A stretch of 56,850 nt of DNA from Streptomyces viridochromogenes DSM 40736 (GCF_000158955.1 NZ_GG657757.1:8119507-8176356), one strand, 5' to 3'; shown: positions 7,191-15,622, numbered from the stretch's first letter. Notes: generated from the letters alone by a model not told the origin. Numbers and translations: made by a program.

Positions 7191-8921
7191 ATGGAACTCG
7201 CCACTCCGCCCCCGGCGGCGCGGGCCCCTGTCGCCTGGTACAGCTGGTGGTTGATGCCGCTGGGCTTGGGCGGCGGGACCGTTGCCGCCACGTTCATGAG
7301 CTCGGACCGAATAACCACGGCCGTCGCCGGTGTCGCGGCGACCGCGGCCGGCGCCGTGTGCGTACGCCTGTTGCTGCGTACCCGGGCCCAACTGCACCGG
7401 ACGGAGGGCACGTTCCGCTCCACGCAGGCCGAGCACAACCAGCAGTGGCAGCAGCATGTGGCGGGCCTGGAACGGAAGTTCTCCGCCGACCGCGCCACCC
7501 TGGAGTCCCAGCTCACCGAGCAGAGCGCGGCCTACGAGCGGCGCCTCGCCGAGCAGAGCGCCTCGTACGAGACGCAGCTCGCCGACACGTCCCGCGCCTA
7601 TGAGGAACGGCTGACCGAGCAGGCCACCTCCTACGAGGCCCAGCTCGCCGACCAGGCCCAGGTCTGGCAGGAGCAGCTGTCCCACCAGCTCGCCGCCGTC
7701 ACCCGGCTCGCCGACGAGCAACTGCCCGACGCGATGGCCAAACTGCGCTCCGGCGAGGCCATCGACGACGTCCTGCCCACGGTCAACCAGTGCGCGAAGG
7801 TCGGTGCCGACCTCCAGGCCGAACTGCGCAAGCTGCTGCGCACCGCCCTGATCGGCCTCGAGGCGGAGTTCGACCGCTCGACCACCGCCGAGCAGGCCGT
7901 CATCAGCATCGGCAACCGTATCCACGTCCTGACCAGCAAGCTGCGCGGTCGTCTGCACGAGATGCAGGGCGAGCACGGCAGGCTGCCGGCCGTCGCCCGC
8001 GGTCTGATGGAGCTCGACCAGGAGCTCGGCCCCGCCGACTCCCTCGCCGCGAGCATCGGCGTGCTCGGCGGCTCGGACCGCCCGGGACGCCAGTGGCAGG
8101 AGCCGCAGCGGCTGCTCAGCGTGGTGCGCGGCGGCATCGGCCGGATCAAGGACTTCCACCGCGTCCAGGTGCGCCACCTGCCCGAACTTGGCGTCGACGG
8201 CGGCCTCGTGGACCACCTCACGCTGATCTTCTCCCACCTCCTGGACAACGCGGCCCGCTACTCGCCGCCCACCGAACCGGTGCTCATCTCCGGCAAGGAG
8301 GTCCCCAACGGCGTCGGCATCGAGATCCAGGACTCCGGCAAGGGCCTGAGCGAGGAGAAGAAGCGCGAGGCCGAACACGCCCTCGCGGGCACCGCGCCCG
8401 GCGCGGGCCTCGGCGGCATCACCGAGGACGCCAGCATCGGCCTGCGTGTCGTCGGCGCCCTCGCCCGCCGCTACGGCATCCGCGTCACCTTCGCGGACTC
8501 GCCCTGGCTCGGTACCTCCGTGGTGATCGTGGTTCCGCACAAGTACTTCAGCCCGCTGCCCGCGCCCGCCGCCACCACCCCGGCCGCGCCCGCCCCGGAG
8601 GCTCGCACCACGGCGGCCGCCCCGGCCCCCCGGGAGACGGCCACCGCACCGGCACCGGCCGCACCCGCCGCAGCCGTGGAGACCACACCCGGCGGACTGC
8701 CCCGGCGCCGCAGCAAGCGGAACGAGGCGGCCGAACCCCGGCCGGCCGAGCGGACCGACCGGAGCACCGTCTCCGCCGTCCCGCCGGACGCCTCCTTCTC
8801 CGGTCTCGCCGCCTTCGCCACCGCCGGACGCGATGCCGCGGAGGCCTCCCGGGAGGACGACGACCGCGACACCCCCGCCGGACGTGAGTCCACCGAGCAC
8901 CGCACCGAAGAGAGCGACTAG
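7191..8921 (+). CDS. cvnA: Conservon sensor histidine kinase-like protein CvnA
   Basis: 576 residues from ATG 7191, chosen because GAAGGA lies five nucleotides upstream; ATG 7185 and GTG 7143 are alternatives. Two transmembrane helices near the N-terminus (~12-30, ~38-58) are followed by a coiled coil with repeats of the type EQ(S/A)ASYEXQLAD (about residues 90-170), then a DHp-like region and a HATPase domain (LIFSHLLDNAARYSPP; DSGKGLSEE; GLGLRVVGALARRYG-like). The last ~130 residues are Ala/Pro-rich and disordered. It is the first gene of a five-gene conservon; in S. coelicolor such systems act as membrane-associated signalling complexes resembling eukaryotic G-protein modules. Confidence 0.9.
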   Translation: MELATPPPAARAPVAWYSWWLMPLGLGGGTVAATFMSSDRITTAVAGVAATAAGAVCVRLLLRTRAQLHRTEGTFRSTQAEHNQQWQQHVAGLERKFSADRATLESQLTEQSAAYERRLAEQSASYETQLADTSRAYEERLTEQATSYEAQLADQAQVWQEQLSHQLAAVTRLADEQLPDAMAKLRSGEAIDDVLPTVNQCAKVGADLQAELRKLLRTALIGLEAEFDRSTTAEQAVISIGNRIHVLTSKLRGRLHEMQGEHGRLPAVARGLMELDQELGPADSLAASIGVLGGSDRPGRQWQEPQRLLSVVRGGIGRIKDFHRVQVRHLPELGVDGGLVDHLTLIFSHLLDNAARYSPPTEPVLISGKEVPNGVGIEIQDSGKGLSEEKKREAEHALAGTAPGAGLGGITEDASIGLRVVGALARRYGIRVTFADSPWLGTSVVIVVPHKYFSPLPAPAATTPAAPAPEARTTAAAPAPRETATAPAPAAPAAAVETTPGGLPRRRSKRNEAAEPRPAERTDRSTVSAVPPDASFSGLAAFATAGRDAAEASREDDDRDTPAGRESTEHRTEESD

Positions 8922-8926
8922 TCCTC

Positions 8927-9337
8927 ATGACGCAACAAGGAACAGATGTGAGCTGGGCGCTCCGCGATCTCGTCGAGAGCATCCAGGAGATCCGCTTCGC
9001 CCTCGTGGCCTCCAGCGACGGCAAGGCCATCACCTCCTACGGCGCCGAAGACCCCGACGACGTCGACCGCTTCGCCGCCGTGGTGGCCGGCCTGCAGGCC
9101 CTGGCCCAGCCGGTCGCCGAGCAGTTCCCCAAGTACGCCGGCCAGCTGCGCCTGGCGATGATCGAGGTCGACGGCGGGCACCTCTTCGTCGTCCGCGCGG
9201 GTGTGGAGACGTACCTCGGTGTCCTCGCCAGAGAGGGCCTCGACCAGGGCCTGCTCGGGCATCAGATGCGGGACCTGGCCCGCAGGATGGGTGAGCTCCT
9301 CGGCACCACTCCGCGCCTGGAGGAGCACTCTGGATGA
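8927..9337 (+). CDS. cvnB: Roadblock/LC7 (MglB-like) protein CvnB
   Basis: A 136-residue roadblock/LC7-domain protein (SWALRDLVESIQEIRFALVASSDGKAI, then YAGQLRLAMIEVDGGHLFVV). Roadblock proteins act as activators or scaffolds for small Ras-like GTPases, here presumably the GTPase encoded two genes downstream. It starts six nucleotides after the cvnA stop, and its stop overlaps the cvnC start by ATGA, indicating translational coupling. Confidence 0.92.
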   Translation: MTQQGTDVSWALRDLVESIQEIRFALVASSDGKAITSYGAEDPDDVDRFAAVVAGLQALAQPVAEQFPKYAGQLRLAMIEVDGGHLFVVRAGVETYLGVLAREGLDQGLLGHQMRDLARRMGELLGTTPRLEEHSG

Positions 9338-9708
9338 GTGCTCCCCGCAAACCGTCGGACCCGTCCGGTCTCGAGCGCTACTACGTCCTCACCGGAGGAC
9401 GCAGCGGACCGGGCGGTTCGGCGTCGAGCCTCGACGTGGCGACCCTCGTCCTCGCCCGTGCCGCCCCGTTACCGGGAATGCAGCACGAGCACGAGGAGAT
9501 CCTCAGGCGCTGCCGCGATCCGCTGTCGGTCGCCGAACTCGGCGCTCACCTCGGGCTGCCCTTCAACATTCTCGCGGTGCTGCTGTCGGACCTGCTGGAC
9601 GCAGGTCGCGTCGAAGCCCGCAATCCCATTCCGGCACACGACGCCGCCGGCCGCGGGCCCGACCTCGCGCTCCTTGAGGAGGTACTCAGTGGACTTGAAA
9701 GGCTTTGA
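9334..9708 (+). CDS. cvnC: DUF742 protein CvnC, with a TTA codon
   Basis: 124 residues, DUF742 family (ERYYVLTGGR at ~14; winged-helix-like HEHEEILRRCRDPLSVAELGAHLGLPFN). It is the third component of conservons. Leu46 (APLPGM) is encoded by the rare codon TTA (9469-9471), which in Streptomyces requires the bldA tRNA and usually delays translation to the developmental stage. The 3' end overlaps cvnD by 20 bp, so poor translation here could also limit cvnD. The start overlaps the cvnB stop (ATGA). Confidence 0.92.
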   Translation: MSAPRKPSDPSGLERYYVLTGGRSGPGGSASSLDVATLVLARAAPLPGMQHEHEEILRRCRDPLSVAELGAHLGLPFNILAVLLSDLLDAGRVEARNPIPAHDAAGRGPDLALLEEVLSGLERL

Positions 9709-10294
9709 CCAACCCGGAGGGCGGGCGGCCGGGGACACCCGCTCGGTGAAGGTGATGATCGCCGGAGGGTTCGGCACCGGGAAGACCACGATGGTCCGGT
9801 CGGTCAGCGACATCAAGCCGCTCACCACCGAGGAGACCCTCACCCAGGCCAGCGCCGACGTCGACCGTCTCATCGGCGTCGGCGACAAGACGCAGACCAC
9901 CGTCAGCCTGGACTTCGGCAAGATCGGCATCAACGAGAGCCTGGTGCTCTACCTGTTCGGCACGCCCGGCCAGGAGCGGTTCTGGTTCCTGTGGAACGGG
10001 CTGTTCAAGGGGGCGCTCGGCGCGATCGTCCTGGTGGACACGCGCCGTCTGGAGTCCAGTTTCCGGGCGATCGAGGAGATGGAGCGGCAGGAGGTGCCCT
10101 TCGTCGTCGCCCTGAACGTCTTCCCCGACTCCAGCAACTACCCGGTCGAGGAGATCCGGGACGCCCTGGACATCCCCGAACACACCCCGGTCATAGCCTT
10201 CGACGCCCGCGACCGAGCCTCCAGCCGTGACGTCCTGGTCGCCCTGATCCACCACCTCAAGGAACGCTCGGCCGTGGCCCTGGAGCCCCGATGA
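9689..10294 (+). CDS. cvnD: Conservon Ras-like GTPase CvnD
   Basis: 201 residues from GTG 9689, preceded by GAGGAGG. The P-loop GGFGTGKT lies at residues ~26-33 and the G3-type motif LFGTPGQERFWFLW at ~86-99; ALNVFPDS takes the G4 position, where the usual NKxD is altered as is common in this family. It is an MglA-like small GTPase. It overlaps cvnC by 20 bp and cvnE by ATGA, so the whole cassette is translationally coupled. Confidence 0.92.
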   Translation: MDLKGFDQPGGRAAGDTRSVKVMIAGGFGTGKTTMVRSVSDIKPLTTEETLTQASADVDRLIGVGDKTQTTVSLDFGKIGINESLVLYLFGTPGQERFWFLWNGLFKGALGAIVLVDTRRLESSFRAIEEMERQEVPFVVALNVFPDSSNYPVEEIRDALDIPEHTPVIAFDARDRASSRDVLVALIHHLKERSAVALEPR

Positions 10295-11541
10295 ACGATC
10301 AGCCCGAAAGTCCCCTCCAGGCTCCGCGCGGCTGCCCCGTCGCGCACCACGCCGCCGAACTGACCCGGCTCTACGGGCCGGAGGCGGCGACCGACCCGGG
10401 GGGCATCTACGAACGGCTGCGCAAGGAGCACGGCTCGGTCGCGCCCGTGCTGCTGGAGGGCGACGTGCCCGCCTGGCTGGTCCTCGGCTACCGCGACACG
10501 CGGCGCGTGCTCGACAACCCTCGCCAGTTCAGCAGGGACGCCCGCATCTGGCGGGACTGGACGCAGGGGCGTGTGGAGGAGTCCTCGCCCCTGATCCCGA
10601 TGCTGGGCTGGCGGCCGGACTGCGTGTCCCAGGACGGTGAACCGCACCGCAGGCTGCGGTCCGCCGTCACCGACGGACTCCAGGCCGCCGCGGTCCGGGG
10701 CATCCGGCGCCACGCGACCCACTTCGCGAACAAGCAGATCGACGCGTTCGCGGCCACCGGACGCGCGGACCTCGTGACGGACTACGCCGAGTACCTGCCG
10801 ATGCTGGTGCTCTCCCGCATCCTCGGGCTCCCCGAGGCGGAGGGCCGGGACCTGGTCGAGTCCTGCGCCCAGGTCCTCAAGGGCGGTGAGGACGCCCTCG
10901 CGCACAACGACCGCATCGTGGCGATCCTCGGCGCACTCGCCGAGCGCAAGCGGACCGAACCCGGCGGTGACTTCACCACCGCCCTGCTGGGGCACGCTGC
11001 CGGTCTCGACGAGGAGGAGGTGGTCAGCCATCTGCGCCTCGTGCTGATCGCCGCGCACACCACGACCAGCAACCTGCTGGCCCGGGTCCTCCAGCTGATC
11101 CTCACCGACACCGCCCGGCTCTCGGGACTGATCAGCGGGCAGCTGAACATCTCGGGAGTGGTGGAGGAAGTCATGTGGAACAGCCCTCCGCTGGCCGTGC
11201 TGCCGGGCCGGTTCGCCGCCGGCGACCTGGAGCTCGGCGGCCACCAGATCCAGGAGGGCGACCTGCTGGTGCTGGGCCTCGCGGCGGGCAACGTCGACCC
11301 CGAGATCCGTCCGGACACCGGCGTCTCGGTCCAGGGCAACCAGGCCCACCTGGCGTTCAGTTCCGGACCGCACGAGTGCCCCGGGCAGGGGATCGGCCAG
11401 TCCATCATCGAGATCGCCGTGGACGTCCTGCTGCACCGGCTGCCGGGTCTGACCCTGGCCGTGCCCCCGGACGAGCTGACCTCGACCGCCTCCACCTGGG
11501 AGTCCAGGCTGGACAGCCTGCCGGTCGAGTTCCCCGCGTAG
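10291..11541 (+). CDS. cvnE: Conservon cytochrome P450 (CYP157-like) lacking the ExxR motif
   Basis: 416 residues. The heme-binding loop is FSSGPHECPGQG (Cys363). The oxygen-activating I-helix reads IAAHTTTSN, lacking the usual acidic residue before the threonines. The K-helix, where P450s carry ExxR, reads EEVMWNSPP (292-300), so the arginine is absent. Published CYP157 enzymes of Streptomyces conservons also lack ExxR (EQSLW reported for CYP157C1), so this fits that family. Start overlaps the cvnD stop. Whether it is a working monooxygenase or has a structural or signalling role in the conservon is unknown. Confidence 0.88.
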   Translation: MNDQPESPLQAPRGCPVAHHAAELTRLYGPEAATDPGGIYERLRKEHGSVAPVLLEGDVPAWLVLGYRDTRRVLDNPRQFSRDARIWRDWTQGRVEESSPLIPMLGWRPDCVSQDGEPHRRLRSAVTDGLQAAAVRGIRRHATHFANKQIDAFAATGRADLVTDYAEYLPMLVLSRILGLPEAEGRDLVESCAQVLKGGEDALAHNDRIVAILGALAERKRTEPGGDFTTALLGHAAGLDEEEVVSHLRLVLIAAHTTTSNLLARVLQLILTDTARLSGLISGQLNISGVVEEVMWNSPPLAVLPGRFAAGDLELGGHQIQEGDLLVLGLAAGNVDPEIRPDTGVSVQGNQAHLAFSSGPHECPGQGIGQSIIEIAVDVLLHRLPGLTLAVPPDELTSTASTWESRLDSLPVEFPA

Positions 11542-11547
11542 CCGTAC

Positions 11548-11588
11548 GACGGGGGTGCCCGGCCGGGCCGGGGCCGGGCACCCCCGTC
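11548..11588. terminator. Strong bidirectional hairpin between cvnE and the terpene synthase
   Basis: A perfect 16-bp stem (GACGGGGGTGCCCGGC with its exact complement) and a 9-nt loop fill the whole 49-bp gap between two convergent stop codons. It can terminate transcription from both sides. Confidence 0.85.
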
Positions 11589-11590
11589 GG

Positions 11591-12622
11591 TCAGACCGTC
11601 AGCAGGTCGTCCACCGAGCCCCGCCCGGCGAGCTCGGCCGTGGCCACGGCGCCCTCCTTCGCCGCCGCGTAGCGGCCACTGGTCAGCGCCCACTCGTAGT
11701 TGCCGTTGATCCAGTGCTGGATCGCCTCCACGCCCAGCCGCACCCCGTCCCGCTGCGCCTCGTCGAGGCGGAGTTCGTCGCACATCTGCGGGACGCGCTC
11801 CTGGAGTTCGAGGTACTCGTCGAGACGGGCGATGGTCATGCGGTACGCCTCGTCGGTGGCCTCCTGCCACGAGCAGCCCCGCTCCCGGCGCAGCACGGCG
11901 ATGAGGTTGTGGCCGTCGCCTCGGCGCTTCTCCCGTTCGAAGGAGTGGATGTCGTTCATGAACCCGATGGTGTCGGCGGCCAGGTCACGCATCCGCTCCA
12001 TCACCGGATGCGCCATCGCCTGAGCGGGGACCTCGAAGCCGCGGCTGCGCTCGCCCGCGTCGATGCTGTGGTGGATGCCGACCGTGCGGCGGCGGAACTC
12101 GGTGAACTCGACCAGGCCCAGCGTCCCCTCCAGCCCCCGGGCGGCCAGGTCGACCTCCTCGCAGTGCGCCTCCAGGAACCGCCCCCAGGAGGCCGCGAAG
12201 CGCGACTGCCATGTCAAGGACATGCCATGCGAGAGATGTTTCCACACCTCCGTCCAGGCGAGGGTGATCGGGCAGGCCACCCGGGGAGGGGTTCCGGCCG
12301 GCCGCAGGGGAGTGACGATCAGCTCCCGCGCGACCTCGGCTATCCGGTCGGCGCGGTCGGGCCGGCTGGCATCGAACTGGTCGTCGAAGAGGAAGGCCAG
12401 GGAGAACCAGTTCATCAGGACGACCATGTCGTCCGCCGACGCGTGGGGGTAGGTGCGGGCGGCGGCCTGGGGCAGATCCCAGGACCTGTACTCCTCGAAC
12501 CCCTCCCGGCTGTGGACCAGGCGCATCTCCCACACCCAGCGCAGATGGCGTGCCCGGGCGGACTCCAGGTGCTTGCTGACGGGGGTCTCGAAGGGCAGGT
12601 CGAACCGGACGTCCTGAGGCAT
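11591..12622 (-). CDS. Class I terpene synthase (sesquiterpene cyclase-like)
   Basis: 343 residues from ATG 12620-12622 with AAAGGA upstream; the longer frame is not used because the protein begins like pentalenene synthase (MPQDVRFDLPF). The metal-binding motifs are intact: DDQFD (80-84) and the NSE triad N223-D-I-H-S227-x3-E231; a C-terminal RY pair (R317-Y318) and the arginine cluster before VGIHHS (~177-179) complete the pyrophosphate-sensing set. Length and motifs fit a farnesyl diphosphate cyclase; the product cannot be read from sequence. It is convergent with the conservon, whose terminal P450 is the nearest possible tailoring enzyme. Confidence 0.88.
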   Translation of the reverse strand: MPQDVRFDLPFETPVSKHLESARARHLRWVWEMRLVHSREGFEEYRSWDLPQAAARTYPHASADDMVVLMNWFSLAFLFDDQFDASRPDRADRIAEVARELIVTPLRPAGTPPRVACPITLAWTEVWKHLSHGMSLTWQSRFAASWGRFLEAHCEEVDLAARGLEGTLGLVEFTEFRRRTVGIHHSIDAGERSRGFEVPAQAMAHPVMERMRDLAADTIGFMNDIHSFEREKRRGDGHNLIAVLRRERGCSWQEATDEAYRMTIARLDEYLELQERVPQMCDELRLDEAQRDGVRLGVEAIQHWINGNYEWALTSGRYAAAKEGAVATAELAGRGSVDDLLTV

Positions 12623-12928
12623 GTGCTTCCTTTCGGGAGACGGACCGCAGAGCCCCCGTCCCTGCGAACGAACTGTGTCGGAACCGCCCGCACAGTCGAA
12701 CTTGGCTTCGCAGTACGAACCTTGAACCGAGAAGCGGTACGAGACTGCCCAAGGCGGGAATAAGCCATTCCGTGACGCTGCCGTGATCTCCGTTACTGCA
12801 GAAAGCGCTTGAGCTGCGTATGCTCCCTCCTCCCTCACCCGGCATCGGCCCGCCCGTCACGCCTCCGCGGCCCCGGAACGCCACACTGGAGCACGTCCGC
12901 TGACGACGCTTCAGGAGGTTCACCGACG
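12623..12928. other. 306-bp non-coding region between terpene synthase and PPOX gene
   Basis: This divergent intergenic region holds the promoters of both flanking genes. I see an imperfectly spaced inverted repeat ACTGTG-N13-CACAGT (about 12672-12696) and three copies of CGAAC within ~60 bp on the terpene-synthase side, possibly a regulator site. No small gene is supported. Confidence 0.4.
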
Positions 12929-13393
12929 ATGACGTCCGCACCCGTACGCAGCGCTGAGCAGCGCAAGAAGGACACCCTGCACCGCCTGGACCACGACGTG
13001 GACGCCTGGGTCGCCACGGCCGACGGCGCGTCGGGGACGCCGTACCTCGTCCCGCTGTCCTTCCTCTGGAACGGCTCGTATCTGCTGTTCGCCACTCCCG
13101 CGTCGAGTCCCACCGGGCGGAATCTGGCCGCGAGCGGCCGGGCCCGCGTCGGAATCGGGCCGACCCGTGACGTCGTCCTCGTCGAGGGCGACGTCGAGAC
13201 CGTCCAGCCAGGCGAGCTGACCGAGCAGGACGCCGAACTTTTCGCCGCCAAGACCGGGTTCGACCCCCGCCGGCTGTCCACGCCCTACCTCTACTTCCGC
13301 GTCGTGCCGCGGCGGATGCAGGCCTGGCGGGAGGCCGACGAGCTGGACGGCCGCGAACTCATGCGCGACGGACGGTGGTTGACGGCCGACTGA
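12929..13393 (+). CDS. Pyridoxamine 5'-phosphate oxidase-fold (split-barrel) flavin/F420-binding protein
   Basis: 154 residues; the ATG at 12929 is preceded by AGGAGG with an 11-nt spacer. The sequence (VATADGASGTPYLVPLSFLWNG, then GRNLAASGRARVGIGPTRDVVLVEGDV) is the split-barrel fold seen in PPOX-like and F420-dependent reductases. Cofactor and substrate cannot be told apart by eye. It stands alone, divergent from the terpene synthase. Confidence 0.8.
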   Translation: MTSAPVRSAEQRKKDTLHRLDHDVDAWVATADGASGTPYLVPLSFLWNGSYLLFATPASSPTGRNLAASGRARVGIGPTRDVVLVEGDVETVQPGELTEQDAELFAAKTGFDPRRLSTPYLYFRVVPRRMQAWREADELDGRELMRDGRWLTAD

Positions 13394-13472
13394 ATTCGCC
13401 CGGCCGGGATATCCGCAAGGTACAGGGCCGCAGGGCACCACCGCCCCGCGGCCGGGATCCTGCGGAGGAGAC

Positions 13473-13865
13473 ATGGCCCTGGTGAATGCGGGTGTCCTGG
13501 TGCTCGACTGTGCCGAGCCCGAGAAACTCGCCGTGTTCTACAAGGAACTGCTGGAAGGGGAGGAGGCGGACGCGACCGCCAACCGGGTGGAGATCAGGAC
13601 CGCCGACGGCTTCCGCATCGCACTGCGCAGGGACGTCAACGCGACCCCGCCCAGCTGGCCCCGCCCGGAGAACTCGCTCCAGGCGCATCTGGAGTTCGTG
13701 GTGGACGACCTCGACGCGGTGGAACGCCGGGTCGTCAGCCTCGGCGGACGGCCCCTGGAGGCGAAGGACGCCTCGGGCCCCTGGGAGGAGCGCGGCTACG
13801 CCGACCCGGCCGGCCACTCCTTCACGCTGCGCCGCATCCCACCGACCGCGCCCAAGCAGGGCTGA
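13473..13865 (+). CDS. VOC-family (glyoxalase-fold) protein
   Basis: 130 residues, one vicinal-oxygen-chelate domain made of two beta-alpha-beta-beta-beta repeats: VLVLDCAEPEKLAVFYKELLEG at the start and AHLEFVVDDLDAVERRV in the second half, ending in YADPAGHSFTL. Such proteins are often lyases, dioxygenases or antibiotic-binding proteins; the substrate is not evident. The start has GGAGGAG just upstream. A degraded Lrp/AsnC gene follows. Confidence 0.8.
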   Translation: MALVNAGVLVLDCAEPEKLAVFYKELLEGEEADATANRVEIRTADGFRIALRRDVNATPPSWPRPENSLQAHLEFVVDDLDAVERRVVSLGGRPLEAKDASGPWEERGYADPAGHSFTLRRIPPTAPKQG

Positions 13866-13904
13866 CGGCGACGGCGGCCCGGTTGCCGGACATGCTCCAA
13901 TGAT

Positions 13905-14092
13905 CTCCGTAGGGGCAACGAGAGCAGCCTGGACGCCGTCGACCGGGACATTTTGTTTCACCTGCGCCAGGACGGCCGACTGTGGAACGTCGAGCCGGCC
14001 AAGCGGGTGGGCCTGACAGGCTCAGCGGACTGCCCGCCGTCCTGCGTCTCGAGTCCCACCTCACCATGAAGACGATCAAGGTGGACGGCTGA
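13905..14092 (+). pseudogene. Relic of an Lrp/AsnC-family regulator
   Basis: The frame beginning near 13920 reads SLDAVDRDILFHLRQDGRL and then AKRVGLT, the start of an AsnC-type DNA-binding domain. The next ~100 residues are missing; after ~14020 the sequence resumes in another frame as LPAVLRLESHLTMKTIKVDG and a stop, which is the usual C-terminal end of the same family. An internal deletion with a frame change explains both halves. No start codon with a ribosome-binding site is evident. Confidence 0.75.
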
Positions 14093-14159
14093 GCGGGCCC
14101 CTGTGACGAGGCCGGTCCCGCCCGGCGGTGCCTGCCGGCCGGGCGGGACCGGGGCGTCG

Positions 14160-14456
14160 TCAGTCGCGGCCGCCCTTGTCGCCGGCCGGCCACGTACCCG
14201 TCGAGCGCTCGATGGCCTTGGCGCCCGCGCGGTCCACGGCGCTGCGCACCACGGCGAAGATGGCGCCCTGGACCGCGGCGGCCAGCAGGATCTCCCCCCA
14301 GCCGCGGTCCTGGTCCAGGGCGTCGGGGGCGTCCTCCTCGTGCCGGATCGCCATCCATGTCTTGCGGAAGGCGAGTCCGGCCAGCCAGCCGCTCGACCAG
14401 CCCAGCACGAACCCGAGGGGCTGGTAGGCGAGGGGCAGTTTCTTCTTCTTGGCCAC
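14160..14456 (-). CDS. DUF4235 membrane protein
   Basis: 98 residues with a lysine-rich N-terminus (MAKKKK) and two hydrophobic segments (about 13-31 and 56-74) separated by an acidic loop. This matches the small two-helix DUF4235 family of actinobacteria, function unknown. It lies 40 bp downstream of the glutathionyl-hydroquinone reductase-like gene on the same strand, so the two are probably cotranscribed. Confidence 0.8.
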   Translation of the reverse strand: MAKKKKLPLAYQPLGFVLGWSSGWLAGLAFRKTWMAIRHEEDAPDALDQDRGWGEILLAAAVQGAIFAVVRSAVDRAGAKAIERSTGTWPAGDKGGRD

Positions 14457-14496
14457 GTGGATCTCCTAGGTCGGTGAGAGGGGTGCCTCGCGGTGG

Positions 14497-15522
14497 TCAG
14501 GGTGTGCCCGCGGCCGGGATCCGCCCCTCGGGGCGGACCGGCCCGGGTGGGGTGCCGTCGCCGAACGGCCGGCCGCCCAGCTCCTCGCGGTGGTGCGGGG
14601 TCAGCCAGCCGGACAGGTCCGGTCCCAGGGGCACGACGCGGGTCGGGTTGATGCCCGTGTGCACCTGGTAGTAGTGCCGCTTGATGTGGTCGAAGTCGAC
14701 GGTGTCGCCGAAGCCGGGCGTCTGGTACAGGTCACGGACGTACCCCCACAGCACCCGGTTCTCCGCCAGCTTCCAGCGGTTGCACTTGAAGTGGCCGTGG
14801 TAGACCGCGTCGAAGCGGACCAGTGTGGTGAACAGCCGGATGTCCGCCTCGGTGATGGTGTCGCCGACGAGGTACCGCTGCCGTTCCAGCCGCTTCGCGA
14901 GCAGCTCCAGCTGCCGGAACACGCCCGCGCAGGCGGCCTCGTACTCCTCCTGCTCGGTGGCGAAACCCGCTCGGTACACGCCGTTGTTGACGTCCTCGTA
15001 GACGTCGGCCATCACCTCGTCGATCTCGTCGCGGTGCTTGGGCGGGTACAGATCGGGCGCCCCGTCCCGGTGCAGGGCCGTCCACTCGGTCGCGAGATCG
15101 AGTGTCAGCTGCTGGTAGTCGTTGGTCACCAGCTTCCCGCTGGGCACGTCCACGATCGCCGGGACGCTGACACCACCCGGATAGTCCTTCTCCCGCCGGT
15201 CGTAGGCCTCCGCCAGATAGCGGATCCCCAGGACCGGGTCGCGGCCGTCCTCGTCCAGCGTGAAGCGCCAGCTGCGGTCGTCCTGGATCGGGTCGGCGAC
15301 GGCCAGGGACAGCGCGTCCTCCAGGCCGAGCAGCCGCCGGGAGACCAGCGACCGGCTCGCCCACGGGCAGGCGCGGCTGGCGACCAGACGGTAGCGGCCG
15401 GCCTCCACCGGCCAGCCGTCCCGGCCGTCCGCCGTGATCCGGTCCGTGAAATGCGCCTTGGACCGCTTGAACGCCCTCCTTCCGTAGGCACTGTTGCCGT
15501 CGTCGCCGTCGTCGCGGCTCAT
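14497..15522 (-). CDS. Xi-class glutathione transferase / S-glutathionyl-hydroquinone reductase-like protein
   Basis: 341 residues from ATG 15520-15522, preceded by AAGGAGG. The thioredoxin-like N-terminal half holds the catalytic cysteine in the diagnostic CPWA motif (Cys52), and the C-terminal half is the all-helical GST domain (DIRLFTTLVRFDAVYHGHFKCN, then YQTPGF). Enzymes of this class remove thiols from conjugated hydroquinones. Streptomyces uses mycothiol rather than glutathione, so the thiol partner here is probably mycothiol (inference). It is divergent from the CDF exporter. Confidence 0.88.
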   Translation of the reverse strand: MSRDDGDDGNSAYGRRAFKRSKAHFTDRITADGRDGWPVEAGRYRLVASRACPWASRSLVSRRLLGLEDALSLAVADPIQDDRSWRFTLDEDGRDPVLGIRYLAEAYDRREKDYPGGVSVPAIVDVPSGKLVTNDYQQLTLDLATEWTALHRDGAPDLYPPKHRDEIDEVMADVYEDVNNGVYRAGFATEQEEYEAACAGVFRQLELLAKRLERQRYLVGDTITEADIRLFTTLVRFDAVYHGHFKCNRWKLAENRVLWGYVRDLYQTPGFGDTVDFDHIKRHYYQVHTGINPTRVVPLGPDLSGWLTPHHREELGGRPFGDGTPPGPVRPEGRIPAAGTP

Positions 15523-15622
15523 GGGTGTGACCTCCTTGCCGTACGTGTGCCCTGGTGAACGCGTTCCCCGTTTTGCGCGGACGGCACGGTGTGAGCACCG
15601 CCGACCGGGGCAATCGGCGGGG

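Noticed and set aside
11591..12838. Longer start (GTG/ATG at 12838) for the terpene synthase
   Set aside because: The extra 72 residues are unlike terpene synthases; the ATG at 12622 has AAAGGA and begins like pentalenene synthase.
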